A stretch of DNA of 64,000 nucleotides from Sphingobacterium thalpophilum (lineage in GTDB: Bacteria > Bacteroidota > Bacteroidia > Sphingobacteriales > Sphingobacteriaceae): the NCBI RefSeq assembly GCF_038396785.1, contig NZ_CP151087.1:2046001-2110000 (forward strand). Reading direction: 5' to 3'. Made by a program: the position numbers and the translations under genes. Positions 55,567 to 63,186 of the stretch are shown here, in pieces. Position 1 is the first letter of the stretch. The number at the start of each line of letters is the position of its first letter. A model generated the notes under the pieces. It searched no databases. It saw nothing but the letters and a program-made list of their open reading frames with translations, and was not told the DNA's origin.

Positions 55567-56485
55567 TTGTTTGTTTTGCTATAAACCAGTTGAAACAGGA
55601 GGCTATCATACAGCATGTTCAAGAGTGTTTTTTGGAACAACTCAAGTTCCCTATTTGGAGTTGGACCAGGAAAAATTGAAAAAATTAGGCGAAGTTACTG
55701 TAGCTGAGCGATTGGCAATAACTGGCGTACAGCCAAAAATATCACTCAGTCTAAATGGAGAAAAGGGCAATAAGCGACTTACCTTAGTTGGTCTTTGGGG
55801 AGATTATATCCTGAAACCTCAATCAAAAGAATATCTACTCATGCCAGAAGTAGAAGATCTAACGATGCACCTCGCAGCGTTATTTAAGATAGAAACAGCA
55901 AAACACGCATTAATACGAACTTCCACAGGAGAACTGGCCTACATTACAAAACGATTTGACCGTAAGAAGGGCAAAAAAATCCACGTTGAAGATTTATGTC
56001 AATTATCGCAGCTTATGACCGAGCAAAAATACAATAGCTCTTATGAACGCTTAGGAAAAATCATCAAGCAATTTGCTTCCAACACCGGATTAGATGCAAT
56101 CAAATATTTTAGGCTCGTACTGTTTAGCTTTTTAACTGGAAATAACGACATGCATCTCAAGAATTTTTCACTCATGCATACGAATCATGGTGTTTTATTA
56201 TCACCAGCATATGATCTCATCAATGTTAACTTAATCTATCCAAAAGATAAGGAAGATATGGCTCTCACATTGGGTGGTCGTAAACGAAAAATAAAACGGT
56301 CAGATTTTAACCAGCTTGCGCAAAGCTTGGGAATATCTGAGCTCGTAAGAAATAATATTTATAAAGACTTCAGAAAAAATGCTGATAAAGTTAAAGAATT
56401 GATTGATCATAGCTTTCTAACGGATGATTACAAGGAAAAATATGATCAAATTGTCCACACTAAATTAAAACAGATCGAACTATAG
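55559..56485 (+). CDS. HipT-like serine/threonine kinase toxin (HipA C-terminal domain)
   Basis: This 308-residue kinase starts with a cysteine-rich segment (Cys4, Cys7, Cys20) that may bind zinc. The Gly-rich loop AITGVQPK (53-60), the ATP-binding lysine in ILKP (Lys86), the catalytic NNDMHLKNFS (Asp197) and the metal-binding YDL (Asp219) are all present, so the kinase looks active. Known HipA and HipT kinases phosphorylate aminoacyl-tRNA synthetases and stop translation. In studied HipT proteins serines in the Gly-rich loop are autophosphorylated. The equivalent positions here appear to be Ala and Thr (my alignment by eye). It is the last gene of the operon. Confidence 0.83.
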   Translation: MANCLFCYKPVETGGYHTACSRVFFGTTQVPYLELDQEKLKKLGEVTVAERLAITGVQPKISLSLNGEKGNKRLTLVGLWGDYILKPQSKEYLLMPEVEDLTMHLAALFKIETAKHALIRTSTGELAYITKRFDRKKGKKIHVEDLCQLSQLMTEQKYNSSYERLGKIIKQFASNTGLDAIKYFRLVLFSFLTGNNDMHLKNFSLMHTNHGVLLSPAYDLINVNLIYPKDKEDMALTLGGRKRKIKRSDFNQLAQSLGISELVRNNIYKDFRKNADKVKELIDHSFLTDDYKEKYDQIVHTKLKQIEL

Positions 56486-56591
56486 AAAAGAATTTAGTGA
56501 TCATGAGTGAACTACTATTTACCATCCTCTTTATTATGGCTTCTACTTTATGTGTTTCACAATCCTTGACTAAGGAAGCCACTGCTAGCTG

Positions 56592-57119
56592 TTAGCCAGC
56601 CCCGAGCTCTTCAGCCAGCGTTTGTAAGCCTTGATTAGCTTCTTCAAATCGTTTAAGTTCGACCGCATAAGATTCAGTAACGGTTTCGAGCAAGACACTT
56701 CCCGCGGTAAAGTCAACATAAGCCATCACCGTATCACCCCCCCACATCCAATCAAAAATCAGGGCATAACCCTCCAAAACAAAGCGTTCCAATTGTTTTA
56801 AAAGAGCCAGCATCGGCAATATTTCAAGATAGTTTTCACTGAAGTTCAGTACGGCGAATGTCCAGTGTTGCTTTTCCTCATCGTAATACTCCTTCGCGCC
56901 ATAAAATTGATCCTTGAGCAGATTATCGAAGACTTCACGAATGCGCGCCTGTGAATAACTTGGAATAATTTCCAACGTTGTTTTGCTGTACATCTGCCGA
57001 CTCTCCCACCACTGCGACCAATTATCATCTTTGTTCGGGGAAATCGGTTTAGAAGAAAAATACTCGTTTAATCTCGATTTTTCTATTTTAATACTTATGT
57101 AAAGGCTATCCAGTTCCAT
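56592..57119 (-). CDS. Hypothetical cytoplasmic protein
   Basis: This 175-residue protein begins MELDSLYISIKIEKSRLNEY. It has tryptophan-rich stretches (DNWSQWWESRQMY, GYALIFDWMWGG) and ends QGLQTLAEELGAG. There is no signal peptide or membrane segment. I do not recognise the family. The pattern of an N-terminal beta strand, an aromatic middle and a C-terminal acidic helix is often seen in immunity-type proteins, but no toxin is adjacent. Confidence 0.68.
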   Translation of the reverse strand: MELDSLYISIKIEKSRLNEYFSSKPISPNKDDNWSQWWESRQMYSKTTLEIIPSYSQARIREVFDNLLKDQFYGAKEYYDEEKQHWTFAVLNFSENYLEILPMLALLKQLERFVLEGYALIFDWMWGGDTVMAYVDFTAGSVLLETVTESYAVELKRFEEANQGLQTLAEELGAG

Positions 57120-57155
57120 ACGATTATTCTAAGCTATTCTTAACTTTTTTAAACG

Positions 57156-57698
57156 TTACCAGCTCGACAGTTTGATTTTACCATCGCTATCAAAATCCGT
57201 ATTATCGGTCACTCTTTTGAGGTTCAGCTGCTTTAATGACAAGCCTTCCTGCAGAGGCACCCCTGTAGACTTAATCCTAAATAAGGGATAAGATAATGGC
57301 TTTTCGCCCCATTCGAGCACAAAATGATAGCCATCTACAATCTTTTGCTGGTCGTCGGTTTTGATGATCAAGATATTGTGAAAGGTTTGCTCCGGCTTTG
57401 CAGGATCACTATCGGGCAAAATACCCCTTGCTTTATAGGTGGCGACAAATTTATAATAATGGTATTTGCCATTTATGGGATTGAATACTAATTCACGGCT
57501 GTTGTTTTCCTTGATTAATGCTGCAAAAGACTGCTCAAAATCATCCAGTAACTTATAATTAAAATCGGTATTGATCTTATTGGCCACCAATACATAAGTC
57601 TTCTCATCTTTAACGGCACTATTTCCCTTCGCTTGGTTTTGTGCAGCGGCCGAATAGCAAGTAAACCAACTTAACAATAGGACTATTAAATATCTCAT
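57156..57698 (-). CDS. Hypothetical secreted protein
   Basis: This 180-residue protein has a clear signal peptide (MRYLIVLLLSWFTCYSAAAQ, cleavage after AAAQ). The mature part is a compact alpha/beta domain (VANKINTDFNYKLLDDFEQS, YHYYKFVATYKARGIL, YHFVLEWGEKPLSYPLF). It ends FDSDGKIKLSSW, a calcium-type loop-like segment. The family is not recognised. It lies 36 bases upstream of the previous gene on the same strand and may be cotranscribed. Confidence 0.7.
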   Translation of the reverse strand: MRYLIVLLLSWFTCYSAAAQNQAKGNSAVKDEKTYVLVANKINTDFNYKLLDDFEQSFAALIKENNSRELVFNPINGKYHYYKFVATYKARGILPDSDPAKPEQTFHNILIIKTDDQQKIVDGYHFVLEWGEKPLSYPLFRIKSTGVPLQEGLSLKQLNLKRVTDNTDFDSDGKIKLSSW

Positions 57699-58067
57699 CC
57701 TACTAATTTATTAAAATTCAAAGAATAATACCTTAGTTGGCCAACAATCATTTCATTTTTCGATTTCTAGCTGACACAAGCGGAAAACTTTTACGCTACC
57801 CCAATAAATTTTCCAATCGCGTATCATGTTTTGGTCAATTGGGAGACATTATCCTCGCAAATGCCCAATCATATGTGATCAAAATGCAGCTTTTAAAGCC
57901 TAGTGGGAACTATTAACTTATATTTATTAAATTTATAGCATTACGCATATTATTTCCGTTTGCAATAGTATAGTATCAAAATAAATTATGAAAAGACCTA
58001 TTTTAACGAAATGCGCAGTTTTATTGATTTTCCTTTAATACTTCTTACTGACCTATTCTATATTATT
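57699..58067. other. Spacer with a short open stretch of unknown origin
   Basis: About 370 bases separate two divergent genes. A 53-codon plus-strand stretch without an ATG (57755-57916) reads FRFLADTSGKLLRYPNKFSN, then GQLGDIILANAQ, and stops at TAA. It looks more protein-like than random sequence but matches no family I know, and may be a gene remnant. The rest is AT-rich and contains the promoter of the lipoprotein gene. Confidence 0.3.
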
Positions 58068-58784
58068 ATGCTGAACATATTTCAAAAAGTAAATAAAGGG
58101 CAATGGTTGCTCTTTATCCTACCATTCTTTCTATTTGGGTGCGAAAAAGATGAGCGCGATGGCACAACCTGTGCGCAGAATTGTATTGTACTATCGGGAG
58201 TTGTTGTGGATACTCCTGCGAACAAATTATTATCTGATGTAGAAGTAGGAATTTCTTTCCAATATTACAGTTCGTTCCTTAAACCATCTATAAGTTTGGG
58301 GAAAACAAAGACAGATACCAAAGGCAAATATAGTTTTCGATTTGATGCCAGCAACTACCTATCCCGAGAAGGCTTTTTTATAGTTAGTGTCAAAAAGAAT
58401 GGTTATTATCTTAATGCATACCATCCAGATTCCTATCAAAGCGTAGCTTCTTATGACTTGGACGAGCTCAAGTATGATACGCCAACCGATGAACGAATAA
58501 TTCTTTTCAAAAGGGGTGAAATGGAGTTGCATCTCAAAAATGTCAAAAAACTCGATTTGAAAATGCTCTCGGTTAGCTATGGTCCAGAGAAATCCAATAC
58601 TGGTTTTTCTATCGCTCCTGTCCCTCATGATTTGGATACCATCGTTAGGATAACGATTCCTGCCGATATGGAATCTGTATTAAAATGGCAAGGCTATAAT
58701 GGACCGAACCCCTTACAATTCGACAAGGCCGCCACTGTTAATTCAGAAAAAGGAAGCTTTACACGTTATCAGTTAGATTTCTAG
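58068..58784 (+). CDS. Lipoprotein with carboxypeptidase-regulatory-like domain
   Basis: This 238-residue protein has a lipoprotein signal (QWLLFILPFFLFGC, Cys near 29), then CAQNCIVLSGVVVDTPANKL and KTDTKGKYSFRFDASNY, typical of the CarboxypepD_reg beta-sandwich. The C-terminal half is a further beta-domain. The frame is open 19 codons further upstream, but the ATG at 58068 places the signal peptide correctly. An outer-membrane beta-barrel gene follows 60 bases downstream, so the two are probably an envelope unit. Confidence 0.78.
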   Translation: MLNIFQKVNKGQWLLFILPFFLFGCEKDERDGTTCAQNCIVLSGVVVDTPANKLLSDVEVGISFQYYSSFLKPSISLGKTKTDTKGKYSFRFDASNYLSREGFFIVSVKKNGYYLNAYHPDSYQSVASYDLDELKYDTPTDERIILFKRGEMELHLKNVKKLDLKMLSVSYGPEKSNTGFSIAPVPHDLDTIVRITIPADMESVLKWQGYNGPNPLQFDKAATVNSEKGSFTRYQLDF

Positions 58785-58844
58785 TGAGAATTAGCGCCAA
58801 TTAAAAAGAGAAAACAATTATAAAATCTATCATCATACATTCAT

Positions 58845-59468
58845 ATGCTTAAAAAATTACTTTCCAGGATATTTCTTTCCGTTTTAACTTTATCAGGGAC
58901 CGGCCTCTATGCGCAGCAAAACAATAGTGGCAGTTATGAGATCGAACTTTCTTTTACTCCTCTAGCAGAGCGTACTATTGGACCGCGGAAGAGCCTTATG
59001 GGAGCCGGTAGCAACGACAGTAAGAATTATATAGCCGGGTTGCTCCGCGTAGGCTATCACTATAATGAAACATGGTCTTTTGGTGTTGGTCTGGGCTATT
59101 CCCACCAGAACATCACGACGACATCGGCAATAGTCGATCCATCGGTGGAGCGGATGCAATATTCCTCGGAACTCTCTATTTGGGAATTCCCTTTAGATGC
59201 CAGGGTAAAATTTTTGAAATATCTCTACGCAAATGCGGGACCGATGTTACACTTCCAGCAGAACGCAAATAGTTATGTAGACAAGCAGCATGGCATAGGT
59301 TTCCATGTTGGACTAGGCGCAAAGGTTCCATTATCCCAGCAATTTGCTGTTACGCTGTCCCCACACTACAAAATGTACTCGCTCATTCCTTTCCATTCCG
59401 AGAGAAACTATGATCGTGTGCAGGTTTTAGGAATTGGTATTGGCGTGAATTATAGGATTGCTAAATAG
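58845..59468 (+). CDS. Outer-membrane beta-barrel protein
   Basis: This 207-residue protein has a signal peptide (ending GLYAQQ, about 25). Alternating amphipathic strands such as RVGYHYNETWSFGVGLGYSH, LYANAGPMLHFQQNAN and GFHVGLGAKVPLSQQFAVTL, and the end VLGIGIGVNYRIAK, fit a small eight-stranded barrel of the outer_membrane_beta-barrel type. It follows the lipoprotein gene and converges with the LytTR regulator gene. Function unknown. Confidence 0.78.
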   Translation: MLKKLLSRIFLSVLTLSGTGLYAQQNNSGSYEIELSFTPLAERTIGPRKSLMGAGSNDSKNYIAGLLRVGYHYNETWSFGVGLGYSHQNITTTSAIVDPSVERMQYSSELSIWEFPLDARVKFLKYLYANAGPMLHFQQNANSYVDKQHGIGFHVGLGAKVPLSQQFAVTLSPHYKMYSLIPFHSERNYDRVQVLGIGIGVNYRIAK

Positions 59469-59533
59469 TAATTGCTTTTTCGCATGGGAAATCCCGATTT
59501 TAAGCAATATGTTCATAGCGATAGAAATCGAGC

Positions 59534-60487
59534 CTATTTCTTCTCAAACCAACGTTTAAAATCAGCAGCATGGTAACGGCTTACCAATATATCATCTTGC
59601 TTCTCAAAAGACGGCTTTAGTTCAATCGTTAATATACCATTTTCTAAAGCACGATATTCTTTAATGATACTCCGATTAACGATATAACGTCTGTACATCA
59701 GGTAATATTGATTATGGTCGAGGACCTTCATCAATGTCTCTAGGCTATAGTTGTGTGTATATTCCTTACTACTCGTCAAGGTCAGGAGCTTCTTATCATT
59801 CGCCGAGCTTTTGATAAAGGCAATGCCGTCAAGTGCGACATAGTTATCTTCATAACCGTATTTCACCCCAAGACAAGGAGCAAGCTTGATCGCATCGGAA
59901 AGGTCCTCACTCCGCTCATCCTCCAATTTCATTTGAAGTGTTTCATAACTTACAACTACCTCCCTGAGAGCAGCCAACTCAAGTTCTGCCTCTAAGTATT
60001 GATCTTTCACAAATCGGGCAAAGCGGATGACGTATATCACCAGAAATAGCAGATTCAAAATAAAAATAAACAAAAACAGAAACCTAAATTCGTTGCGCAT
60101 ATAAGGAATGAGCGCACCCCAGCCTTTTGCATTTAAGGGTAAAAATACCAGCATCACAAAAACCACTGTGAGCAGTGCAGGGAGCACAATTCCGTAGAGG
60201 ATTTGCCTGATCAGACGAGGCTTAAAATCTGTCAGCCACGATAATCTGCTATCCATATACCGATTAAAAATATGTGCTCCACGAAGCACAGCCATAACGA
60301 TCAGCGAAGAAAGAAACCAATAGAGATAAAATTTGGGCATTGCATACCTCGCATCAAAAACAAGAAATTTGTTGGGCGAACAGAAAAAATTACCCAACAA
60401 AACAGCCAACAATAGCTGAACCCTAATCGGGATGTAGTTAACCTGAATCTCGGAATGAAATTTCTCAATAAGTTTTTTAGTTTGCAT
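59534..60487 (-). CDS. Membrane-bound LytTR-family transcriptional regulator
   Basis: This 317-residue protein has four hydrophobic helices in the first 160 residues (VQLLLAVLLGNFFCS, FYLYWFLSSLIVMAVL, GIVLPALLTVVFVMLVFLPL, FLFLFIFILNLLFLVIYVI). A short linker helix (about 165-195) leads to a LytTR DNA-binding domain (about 215-315; IAFIKSSANDKKLLTLTSSK, YYLMYRRYIVNRSIIKEY, KPSFEKQDDILVSRYHAADF). Such one-component membrane regulators respond to an unknown envelope signal. It is convergent with the lipoprotein and outer-membrane protein pair, a possible target. Confidence 0.85.
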   Translation of the reverse strand: MQTKKLIEKFHSEIQVNYIPIRVQLLLAVLLGNFFCSPNKFLVFDARYAMPKFYLYWFLSSLIVMAVLRGAHIFNRYMDSRLSWLTDFKPRLIRQILYGIVLPALLTVVFVMLVFLPLNAKGWGALIPYMRNEFRFLFLFIFILNLLFLVIYVIRFARFVKDQYLEAELELAALREVVVSYETLQMKLEDERSEDLSDAIKLAPCLGVKYGYEDNYVALDGIAFIKSSANDKKLLTLTSSKEYTHNYSLETLMKVLDHNQYYLMYRRYIVNRSIIKEYRALENGILTIELKPSFEKQDDILVSRYHAADFKRWFEKK

Positions 60488-60822
60488 AAAGTTTAATCGG
60501 TTAAGGCAAACTAAAATAAAAATTTTCCGGATAAAAAATTAAAAATAGCGTTGCAGGATTCCGTCAAAATTTACGGAATCCTGCTTTATTTTGCTTGCGT
60601 ACTTAAATACGCACCACCATTCATGCTATAATCTCATTTTTACATAAGACACAAATAACCGCCTTAAACAACCTCAAAGCGATATTCTAGTTCAATCTCA
60701 CTTACCATTCGTCTGTTTTTCCAACATTTTACCTTGCCTTCGAAGAAAGACCTTATTAATTTTACAACAACACAATTAATTAATGGATAAACAACGTATT
60801 AAAATCATTTGGCATAGACCAA
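60488..60822. promoter_or_regulatory. Divergent spacer with a terminator-like hairpin
   Basis: No gene is seen in 335 bases between the LytTR gene and the HNH gene. A perfect 12-bp stem (GCAGGATTCCGT and complement, 60553-60584) with an 8-base loop is followed on the plus strand by TTTATTTT, like an intrinsic terminator. No plus-strand gene ends upstream of it here, because the LytTR gene lies antisense. The promoter of the HNH gene is presumably in the AT-rich part after 60700. Confidence 0.45.
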
Positions 60823-62019
60823 ATGACCAGTTACCCTAAAAAAGAAATGATGAGAAAACTAAGAATAACCTATGGACATTCTTTTTATAGTTCCTCGATA
60901 GAACAGTGTTTCTATTGCGAACGCCACTTGAGTGACCATAACAACTGGACCAACCTCCAGCGGTGCAACGACCTATTTCGTCCATCGACGAAATTGTGCG
61001 GCAATAAGATCAGAGTTGTCGTATGCCATACCTGCCAAAGAGCCAAATCACGGCTTGAACCCGAAGAGTTTATCGAAATACTTCAAGCCAGCTTTGACAA
61101 GATACAGGAGTTTAAATATATTGCTCTATCGCATATCCAGACCATCATCAGCAATATTCTTTACATTCTGGATCATCTGGAGCCCGATCTCAACGGACGG
61201 AATCTTACTGTGCTCAAGAGAACTGACTCCGAAAAGCCTCAATTAAAATACCAGGCTGTATCCAGCCCTCTTTCTATCCAACAGAACGCATCCCAGATTA
61301 ACACAAGTCTGACCTGCTATTACTGCAATACACCATTAGACATCTCACGGCAAGATCCCAGCCTTCAGATCACCCGCGATCATGTACGCCCTATTTCCAA
61401 ACATCCTGAATCCAGAAAGATTGTATTTAGCTGTCATAGTTGCAACAACAGCAAGGCGAATGATGAGCCTGAAATTTTTCTGGCAAAACTAAAAATTGCC
61501 CATTATCATAAACAGAGCTATAAGAAAATACCCTATCATCTTCTAAGCACTATTATTGTTAATCTACAAGATTTGATCCATAAGTCCCTGAAGCCTTTTG
61601 CGCCATACCCGGTACTAGACATCCTCCAATGCTACGAGATTTCGCTTCTAAGGCAACATCTTCATCGCAAACAGAGACAGCTTTGGCTCGAAAAGATTGA
61701 TGACTACGCCCTGCTGGAACTATTATTACTTTGTCTTGGAGCTCAAAACAATCGTTCGCAGGATGGCTTAGCTCATGATGCTGCTTTTTTTAACATCCCA
61801 CTCTGGAGAGAGCGACTTGAACTGGCATTGGAAATCGGATGGATATCGGCATTCTACCGCATCGATACGATCGATTTTCACGCGCTGATGGAAGAGCAAG
61901 AGTTTGATCAATTTTATATTCTAAGCGATCGGGGCCGGGTGGCACTCCAATTGGACACGATTCATCAAACTATACGCTTTTCATCCAGCGAACAAGGCAA
62001 ATTATATAAAAAACATTAA
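60823..62019 (+). CDS. Tandem zinc-ribbon / HNH-endonuclease-like protein
   Basis: This 398-residue protein has two related zinc modules. The first (Cys29, Cys32, Cys68, Cys71; CFYCERHL and VVCHTCQRAKS) lacks the HNH histidine. The second (Cys165, Cys168, Asp186, His187, Cys204, Cys207, Asn208; CYYCNTPLD, TRDHVRPISKH, SCHSCNNSKAN) has all elements of an HNH nuclease site. A helical C-terminal region of about 170 residues matches nothing I know. The start at 60823 is used, and an inner ATG at 60847 is possible. A Crp-like gene follows after 5 bases. Nuclease activity on DNA is an inference from the HNH motif. Confidence 0.72.
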   Translation: MTSYPKKEMMRKLRITYGHSFYSSSIEQCFYCERHLSDHNNWTNLQRCNDLFRPSTKLCGNKIRVVVCHTCQRAKSRLEPEEFIEILQASFDKIQEFKYIALSHIQTIISNILYILDHLEPDLNGRNLTVLKRTDSEKPQLKYQAVSSPLSIQQNASQINTSLTCYYCNTPLDISRQDPSLQITRDHVRPISKHPESRKIVFSCHSCNNSKANDEPEIFLAKLKIAHYHKQSYKKIPYHLLSTIIVNLQDLIHKSLKPFAPYPVLDILQCYEISLLRQHLHRKQRQLWLEKIDDYALLELLLLCLGAQNNRSQDGLAHDAAFFNIPLWRERLELALEIGWISAFYRIDTIDFHALMEEQEFDQFYILSDRGRVALQLDTIHQTIRFSSSEQGKLYKKH

Positions 62020-62024
62020 CTTTA

Positions 62025-62603
62025 ATGGAAGAAAGAGGGTCATATCAAAAGCTTATCAAGCACTTAGAATCCTACAGAAGGCTCACTGACAGTCAAGAGG
62101 ATATTTTGCGCCAGCTGGTTACTGTCAAATATTGCAGTCCCAAGGAGGTCTATCTCGAGCGAGGCGGTATTGCCAAGCATATCTGCTTTATCCATACGGG
62201 TTATGCTTTGGGTTATGAGCAGATTGACCAGGAATTCCGACTATCGCGTATCTGGCAAGAAGGTCAGATTATCTTAAAGACCGATAGTTTACTGGCCTTC
62301 CAGCGTAGTGAAATGAATATTATCTTTCCAGAAGGTGGCAATATCATCGAGATCCCTGTTGAACATCTCCTACAAGCGACAGAACTAACCCCTTTTTTCC
62401 ATTATTTGCTCTTGCAGGAACTCAAATATTACCAACAGCAGGAAAACTTATTCAGATTAAAAAACAGCAGAGACTTGATACGCTGGTTTCATCATCGCTA
62501 TGCTGACATTCGGTTTAAACTCACCGATCTTCAGATCGCCCAGTTTCTGGGAATCACACTAAGGTGGTACAATCAGAACAAAAATAATCCAATCTTGGAA
62601 TAA
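62025..62603 (+). CDS. Crp/Fnr-like cNMP-binding-fold regulator
   Basis: This 192-residue protein begins with a helix and a jelly-roll (VTVKYCSPKEVYLERGGIAK, ICFIHTGYALGYEQIDQEFR, IIEIPVEHLLQATELTPFFH). A dimerisation helix follows, then a short helix-turn-helix (LTDLQIAQFLGITLRWYNQN). The phosphate-binding cassette residues of cAMP-responsive Crp are not evident, so the ligand is unknown. It starts 5 bases after the HNH gene and should be cotranscribed. The start ATGGAAGAAAG is preceded by the HNH stop and a weak Shine-Dalgarno-free spacer, as is normal in this phylum. Confidence 0.78.
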   Translation: MEERGSYQKLIKHLESYRRLTDSQEDILRQLVTVKYCSPKEVYLERGGIAKHICFIHTGYALGYEQIDQEFRLSRIWQEGQIILKTDSLLAFQRSEMNIIFPEGGNIIEIPVEHLLQATELTPFFHYLLLQELKYYQQQENLFRLKNSRDLIRWFHHRYADIRFKLTDLQIAQFLGITLRWYNQNKNNPILE

Positions 62604-62727
62604 ATACAGCTGAAATAGGAATAGAAACCTAACATTTAGGAATTAATGTCCGCACTATAGGAATTAATGCTCTAGTAATACCTCATTGATGGATCTACCT
62701 TAGTATCATAATCAAAAACATACGATT

Positions 62728-63108
62728 ATGATAAAAAATAAATTCGCAGTGAAGGCATCACTCTTCACTCTAATCTTGGCACTGCTCGCAATCGGTACGT
62801 ATGCGGCAGTTGCAGTGATGAAAAAAAATACCATAACTGAGAAATCAACAGTTGTTGATCCACAATGGTATCAATATGACGGTAGTGGAGATCCTACCGA
62901 TGCAAGCAATTACAACCTTATTCAACCGCAACCGGCAGATGACGGTGAGGCTAACACGCTATGTCCAGGTACCGAAGAAATGTGTGCGGTACGTGCATTG
63001 CCAGGATCATCAACACAGCCCGCTACATTTAGCAATCAATTTAAACAAGACATTACCGATGCCTTGGCAAACTCTGCTCCAACGACTGAGATTAAATTGC
63101 ATGACTAA
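62728..63108 (+). CDS. DUF6520-like small secreted protein
   Basis: This 126-residue protein has an N-terminal hydrophobic segment (MIKNKFAVKASLFTLILALL, then AIGTYAAVAV). A short soluble part contains WYQYDGSGDPTDASNY and a pair of cysteines (LCPGTEEMCAVRAL). The YDG motif followed by CPG...CA is typical of DUF6520-type proteins of Bacteroidota. Function unknown. It lies 124 bases after the Crp-like gene and may be separately transcribed. Confidence 0.68.
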   Translation: MIKNKFAVKASLFTLILALLAIGTYAAVAVMKKNTITEKSTVVDPQWYQYDGSGDPTDASNYNLIQPQPADDGEANTLCPGTEEMCAVRALPGSSTQPATFSNQFKQDITDALANSAPTTEIKLHD

Positions 63109-63138
63109 TTTTTTTGTTTCTTTCATACGTTAATTTTG

Positions 63139-63179
63139 AATCCATCCAGAAATGCTTACCGAGCAGATCGGGATGGATT
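63139..63179 (+). terminator. Terminator between the DUF6520-like gene and the SusD gene
   Basis: AATCCATCC pairs with GGATGGATT around a 23-base loop, followed on the plus strand by TTCCTTTTTTAT. It lies between the two convergent genes and could serve both. Confidence 0.6.
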
Positions 63180-63186
63180 TCCTTTT

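Noticed and set aside
60823..62019. Cas9, intron-encoded or restriction-type HNH nuclease
   Set aside because: There is no RuvC-like domain, reverse transcriptase, intron structure, methyltransferase or CRISPR repeat nearby, only the HNH motif itself.
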